Source: Megamerina dolium (Eukaryota > Arthropoda > Insecta > Diptera > Megamerinidae). Taken from it: a stretch of 64,000 bases of DNA. Shown here piece after piece: positions 58,995 to 64,000 of this stretch. The DNA lies in assembly GCA_963854835.1 (NCBI GenBank), contig OY978525.1, positions 60,564,855 through 60,628,854 on the forward strand. The letters are read 5' to 3'. How positions within the stretch are numbered: the first letter of the stretch is position 1; the number at the start of each line of letters is the position of its first letter. The translations under genes and the position numbers were made by a program. The notes below the pieces were generated by a model, which was not told the origin of the DNA, did not search any database, and saw only the letters and a list, made by a program, of their open reading frames with translations.

Positions 58995-59068
58995 CAAAAT
59001 CGTGCTTGGCGACTTTAATGCCAAGGTGGTCAAGGAAGGTACCTTTGGTCCAACTGTCGGAAAATTAA

Positions 59069-59282
59069 AATTATCTGTTTACTACTTTAATGGGGACTAC
59101 CTTCATAGCTCTCCCAGGTACTACATCCTCACTGGTCTGGAGTACTCTATTAATCTCGTTCAACAGCATCAAATGCTGTTTTCGCCTAGCGAAAAAATCT
59201 ATCTTTTTTATAGAATTGGGGATCGAACGGTTCCATAAATTGTCTCTTCCTAGCGAATCTACTAATTTTTGTTTTTTAATAT
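59069..59282. repeat. Element B-like protease fragment, left arm
   Basis: About 210 bp, from TCTGTTTACTACTTTAATGG to the TA array, is a diverged relative of 17020-17215 (protease region of element B; CTTCATAG(T/C)TCTCCCAGGTA). Mirrored at 59697-59910. Confidence 0.8.
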
Positions 59283-59306
59283 ATCCAAATATAATATATA
59301 TATATA

Positions 59307-59393
<87 letters not shown>

Positions 59394-59472
59394 CATATAT
59401 ATATATATATAAATACATATATATATATATATATATATACATACATATATATATACACATATATATATATAA

Positions 59473-59564
<92 letters not shown>

Positions 59565-59589
59565 GTATGTATATATATATATATATATG

Positions 59590-59650
<61 letters not shown>

Positions 59651-59696
59651 GTATATATATATATGTATATATATTATATATATATTATATTTGGAT
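59283..59696. repeat. Central (TA)n array of the palindrome
   Basis: TA-rich block with TGTATATATACATGTA interruptions, containing the symmetry centre near 59490. Long frames through it are Tyr-Ile repeats only. Confidence 0.95.
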
Positions 59697-59984
59697 ATAT
59701 TAAAAAACAAAAATTAGTAGATTCGCTAGGAAGAGACAATTTATGGAACCGTTCGATCCCCAATTCTATAAAAAAGATAGATTTTTTCGCTAGTCGAAAA
59801 CAGCATTTGATGCTGTTGAACGAGATTAATAGAGTACTCCAGACCAGTGAGGATGTAGTACCTGGGAGAGCTATGAAGGTAGTCCCCATTAAAGTAGTAA
59901 ACAGATAATTTTAATTTTCCGACAGTTGGACCAAAGGTACCTTCCTTGACCACCTTGGCATTAAAGTCGCCAAGCACGATTTTG

Positions 59985-61361
59985 GGCATAAGTGCAGAAT
60001 ACGGACGCAGAAGGAAAAAAAAATAAAAAATTGCCTCGGATAGAGCTTCATTTTGTGAATATAAAAAATAAAAAATTTGTCTCTGCAAATGCCCACACAA
60101 GGCGTGGTTCAAGGTCAAAGTTCAAAATTGAGGTCGAGATTACTTGAGAGACAAACAAGTTTTTTCTACAATATGGGTATCAAAACACAGGTAATTTTAA
60201 TACCTTTATATATTTTATATGAATATGAATATTTTATATGAATTTTTAACTTTTTAAATATTATGAAGAAAATTATAAATTTTTTATAAAAATTTTGTAA
60301 AAACCGATTTTTTTTTCGAAAAAGTCCCCCATTAACCTATCAAAAATTATATATTATTTCAAAGATCATAGGATTACCTTTCCAATGGTATATAAAATAT
60401 ATTTTTAAAGAATTTTTATATATTTTGAATATATTTTTTTATGGTCATACTTTCGCTATAGCAAATATGTGCACAGAGGAATAGTGAGGCAGTTATAATC
60501 ATAGCGGTAGACATAGACAAAAGAATTAAGATTTTGTCCTAAAATACTGTTGGTCGCGAAGCCGGCGTCGGGCCTATAAGGGTTATCTTTTTTGCGCCCG
60601 GCCGAAGGCCGGTTATCAAAAAAACATTTGTCCTAAAATACTGTTGGTCGCGAAGCCGGCGTCGGGCCTATAAGGGTTATTTTTTTAGCGCCCGGCCGAA
60701 GGCCGGCTATCAAAAAAGCTTTAGTCCTAAAATACTATTGGTCGCGAAGCCGGCATCGGGCCTATAAGGTTTATTTTTTTTGCGCCCGGCCGAAGGCCGG
60801 CTATCGAAAGAGCTTTTGTCCTAAAATACTGTTGGTTGCGATACTGAATTTGAAGACATGCAGGTAATTGTATCGAAAGCCGTCCATATTGGAAACACTT
60901 GATGAAGTATCAGCTTGAAAACAATTTTTGAAATGCATACAAATTCTGGAAAAATATGTTTTATACACCGTTGTAAAGGTATTGTATAAGCTTTAGTATG
61001 GTGCTAAATTTTCGATAGGTAAATAAGGCTTATTTTCGAAAAAAAATTGGTTTTTGAAAAAAAAAAATTTCAAATTTATAGTTTTGATAATAACTTTTAA
61101 AATGTAAAAAATAGGTATTAAATTATATATATCAATAGAAAGGTATTTCAAAAACCTTTCTTATGATGCCCATATTATAGAAAAAAATTACGTCTCTATC
61201 GAATAATCTCGACCTCAATTTTGAACTTTGACCTTGAGCCACTCCTTGTATGGGCATTTGCAGAGACAAATTTTTTACTTTTTATATTCACAAAACGAGG
61301 CTCTATTCGAGGCAATTATTTATTTTTTTTTCCTTCTGAGTTCGTATTCTCCACTTGTTCC
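59985..61361. mobile_element. Foldback element with GC-rich hairpin core, right arm
   Basis: Mirror copy of 57618-58994. Here both target-duplication copies read CAAAATCG (on the minus strand), so the insertion boundaries are confirmed and the left-arm change to CAAAAGCG is a later substitution. Hairpin array at 60531-60841. Confidence 0.85.
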
Positions 61362-61912
61362 CGATTTTGATATCCTGGCGGGTGCAGCGGTCGTTAACTT
61401 CTTCGAGGCGCTGAAAGAGCTCGCCTTGGTCACATTGTCCTTCTCATCCGTCGGAGCGTGGGCACATATAATGCTGATGTTGAAGAATTTTGCCTTGATG
61501 CGGATTGAGGCCAACCGCTCGTTCACAGGCGTGAATTGTGAGACAAGATGTCGTAGTCTCTTGCTGACTAAAAATCCGCATCCTAATCCGTGCCTTTCAG
61601 CATGGCAACTGTAGTATATGTCACAGGACGCTCTTTTGGAGCAGCCCTGTCCCGTCCATCGCATTTCCTGGGGAGCGGTGATGTCAGCTCTGTATTTTTC
61701 GAGGACATCAACCAGCTGGATAGAGGTTCCTTCCCTATAAAGGGACAGGACATTCCAGGTGCATATCCGTAAATCGTGGTCCTTTTTCATTTGCGGGGTC
61801 ATCAACAAAAGCGTTAGTCCTTATTCGAGGCATTGCCGTTTTCTTCATTGGGGGGATTTTTTATGTGGCGGATCCCAAACCCAAAGTACAACCTCTAACC
61901 GAGGCGATTTTC
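61362..61912 (-). pseudogene. RTE 5' end and endonuclease start, right arm
   Basis: Mirror of 57067-57617; the same broken endonuclease reading from 61808 leftwards (MLMTPQMKKDHDLRICTWNV). Confidence 0.88.
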
Positions 61913-62088
61913 GCCACTCATTTCAGCCGCCTCCCAGCGGGTGCCAGGAGGATGTTGCCCGGTGATCTCCATGTGGAGAGCCCCCATTAATAATAATGAA
62001 GGCGCCATCACATAGTAAGCAGAGCAAGCTACATGACTATCCCTCATGAACAAATAAAGGTATCATCACATAGCGGTCAGATCAAACT

Positions 62089-64000
62089 ACATGGCAGCCA
62101 GTGAGTTAACTTGCGATGAGTTCAACAAGGATTGCGCTAGCTCCACCCGGTAGAGGCAGTTATACACGTTACCTTGCGGAAACACTACCAGACCAGGAGG
62201 GATATCTATGTCTACTTTTATCGATATAGAATGTGCCTTCGATAAGATTGGTTTCAATAAACTAAGGATGGCCCTTGCACCTCGTAAAGTCAACGAAGTC
62301 AACGCAACCATTATAAGGTGGGTGGACAGTATGCTGAGGAAAAGGGCGATAAACTTTCCAAATGGGAGCTATAGGCTAAAAGTTGTGGTAGTCAAAGGGT
62401 ATCCCCAGGGGGGCGTATTATCGCTCATCTTTTGGAGCATCACGGTCGATTTCCTACTCCAGCTTCTGGACTCAAAAGGCATACACACCGTCGGGTATGC
62501 ACATGACATAGCGGTAACGGTGAGCGGTGAGTTTCCGGACACTATTTAGGATACCAAGATAGGTGCACTCAAAATGGTTGAAGAATGGTGCACGGAACAA
62601 GGTCTCTCTGTAAATGCTAGTAAGTCGGAAACAGTACTCTTTACTAAAAGGAGGACTGGGCTAACAATAGACCCCTTTAAGCTTTTTGGATCGAACATCA
62701 ACGTTTGCAAGAAAGTAAAGTATATAAGTGTCATGCTGGATAACAAGCTGACTTGGAATAGTCACGTCGATGGCAAAAATCCAGAAGGGCAAGCAGGTAT
62801 TGCATCAGTTTAAGAGAGTGTTCGGTCTCATGTGGGGAATTACTCCCAGAGCTGCGCACTGGATCTACACAACGATGGTAAGGCCCTTAATAGCGTATGC
62901 TGCTGTGGTCTGGTGGTCTAAGGTCACCCAAAAGACCGCGAAAAGCAAGTTAGATAGGGGCTTGTATTGGGATTACCGGAGCTGTCCGGACGACCCCAGT
63001 ATAGGCATTGGAAATCTTTCTGGGGCTGCTGCCGTTGGACTTGCATATTATGAAGTCGGCGGCTTTAACAACATTACGTCTCAAGACAACTAATAATTGG
63101 TATGGATTCGGCACGGAGATAAGTCACAGGAGCATCCTGTCACTGTTATATAGCAGTGCAAAGGAGGCGCAAATGCCAATAGAAGGAATGGGCAGGCTGA
63201 AGATGACTGGAAAGTCACACAGAACACTCATTGAAGACGGCCTCACACTTGATGTATGTGAGGAAAATGACATCAGTATTTTCACAGATGGTTCATTAAT
63301 GGATGACAGGACGGGTGCTGGAATCTTCTCTAAAGAGTTGGGACTATCATGCACTCTGAATCTGGGAAGATACGTATCGGTCTATCAAGCAGAAATGCTT
63401 GGTCTAATGCATGCGCTAGACCATCTACTAGATGGAAAGGTGCAATGTAAGAAACTCTTGCTAGCACTCGATAACCAGGCGGTGGTCAGGCGGCTGCAAC
63501 AACCTACGGTATCTTCTAAGTTGGCGCTCGAATGTGTTCAGAAACTTAACGGGTGTGCTCGTAGTAATGCGCTTACTCTTATGTGGGTGAAGACACACAT
63601 TGGTATAGAACAAAATGAAGCTGCCGACGCCTTGGCTAGACAAGGATCTGAAGCTGAGTTTTATGGACCGGATACAGTAGTTGCTCTTAGCAACGGGATG
63701 GTGAGGGCAAAGGTCGAAGAGTGAATAAAGAAACTCCATCTCACGAGATGGGATAACTTATCCACTTGTAGACAGGCTTCGTTGAGGCTATCAAAGAGCA
63801 GTGAATCGGGGAGGGCTCTCAGTCTAGAACGGTTAACTCTAAGCTGGTTGACTGCATTAATAACTGGGCATGGCAATTTCAGGTACCATCTCAGCAAGAT
63901 GGGTCTTGTTGAATAGGAGGATGCTGACATTTGCAGATTATGCATGGAAGAGGCAGAGGCAGCGGCATAGTGTGCCAGTGTCCTGCATTGGCAAGCAAGA
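62089..64000 (+). pseudogene. Non-LTR reverse transcriptase and RNase H, right arm (runs off window)
   Basis: Mirror of 54979-56890, including the YAHD change in the catalytic box, frame changes near 62550, 62810 and 63010, and an open RNase H region 63008-63724 (FTDGSLMDDRTG, NEAADALARQGSEA). The end of the element lies outside the window. Confidence 0.88.

Larger units (their letters stand above)
54979..59489 (+). repeat. Left arm of a large palindrome
   Basis: Every position x matches the complement of 118979 - x up to the window's end. Only a handful of differences were noticed in 4.5 kb (near 57055, 57615 and 59188). The true outer ends are unknown because the right arm leaves the window. 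Confidence 0.95.
59490..64000 (-). repeat. Right arm of a large palindrome
   Basis: Inverted copy of 54979-59489. Its contents read: protease fragment 59697-59910, foldback element 59985-61361, RTE endonuclease 61362-61912 (minus), non-LTR reverse transcriptase and RNase H from 62089 (plus). Confidence 0.95.

Overview
The window looks like a transposon-dense stretch of a higher-fly (brachyceran dipteran) nuclear genome. The base composition is AT-rich, there are ten long (TA)n arrays, and the mobile elements are typical of insects: Tc1/mariner, pogo, Harbinger, RTE, Jockey, a non-LTR class with RNase H, Ty3/gypsy and errantivirus. The only host gene I can support is an NADPH oxidase of the Nox5/dipteran Nox type. 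A tephritid fruit fly is my best guess from element style, but I cannot prove it from this sequence.

Layout. 1-2797: fragment of an RTE-type element, cut at a (TA)n array that holds a nearly complete Tc1-like transposon (1054-2704). 2798-8016: a gag-like remnant with a zinc knuckle, a 1.1-kb internally deleted PIF/Harbinger element (5185-6282, TTA target duplication), and non-coding DNA. 8017-19499: nested LTR elements on the minus strand. Element B (Ty3/gypsy, 842-bp LTR at 18658-19499) is joined to element A (errantivirus, LTRs 8017-8309 and 13599-13852). A in turn holds a Jockey element, a mariner fragment and a tRNA-derived SINE, and B holds a second SINE. 19600-29290: Jockey pieces, then gypsy element C, split by an RTE-like insertion (24315-26459). 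29441-37684: errantivirus D with two LTRs, followed head to tail by a second, truncated internal region. 38007-40133: an inverted copy of the pol half of element C. 40401-42480: pogo-family transposon. 44177-50508: the last exons of Nox on the minus strand, with a full-length RTE element (45077-48130, 16-bp target duplication) in one intron. 51030-54850: a decayed non-LTR element with RNase H containing a 524-bp MITE, a 247-bp MITE between (TA)n arrays, and a third SINE. 54979-64000: half-palindromes of at least 4.5 kb, centred near 59490 and nearly identical. Each arm holds a non-LTR reverse transcriptase/RNase H, an RTE fragment, and inside that an unusual foldback element with GC-rich hairpin repeats.

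Working relationships. Nox would make superoxide or hydrogen peroxide across a membrane from cytosolic NADPH; all intron junctions I checked keep frame, so the gene looks functional although its 5' part (EF hands) lies outside or is not recognisable here. Almost every mobile-element gene is broken by frameshifts, stops or deletions. The Tc1 transposase (one frameshift, one stop) and the pol of errantivirus D (broken at the integrase core) are the least damaged. The most unusual structures are the 1377-bp foldback element (57618-58994, mirrored at 59985-61361) and the two large inverted duplications.
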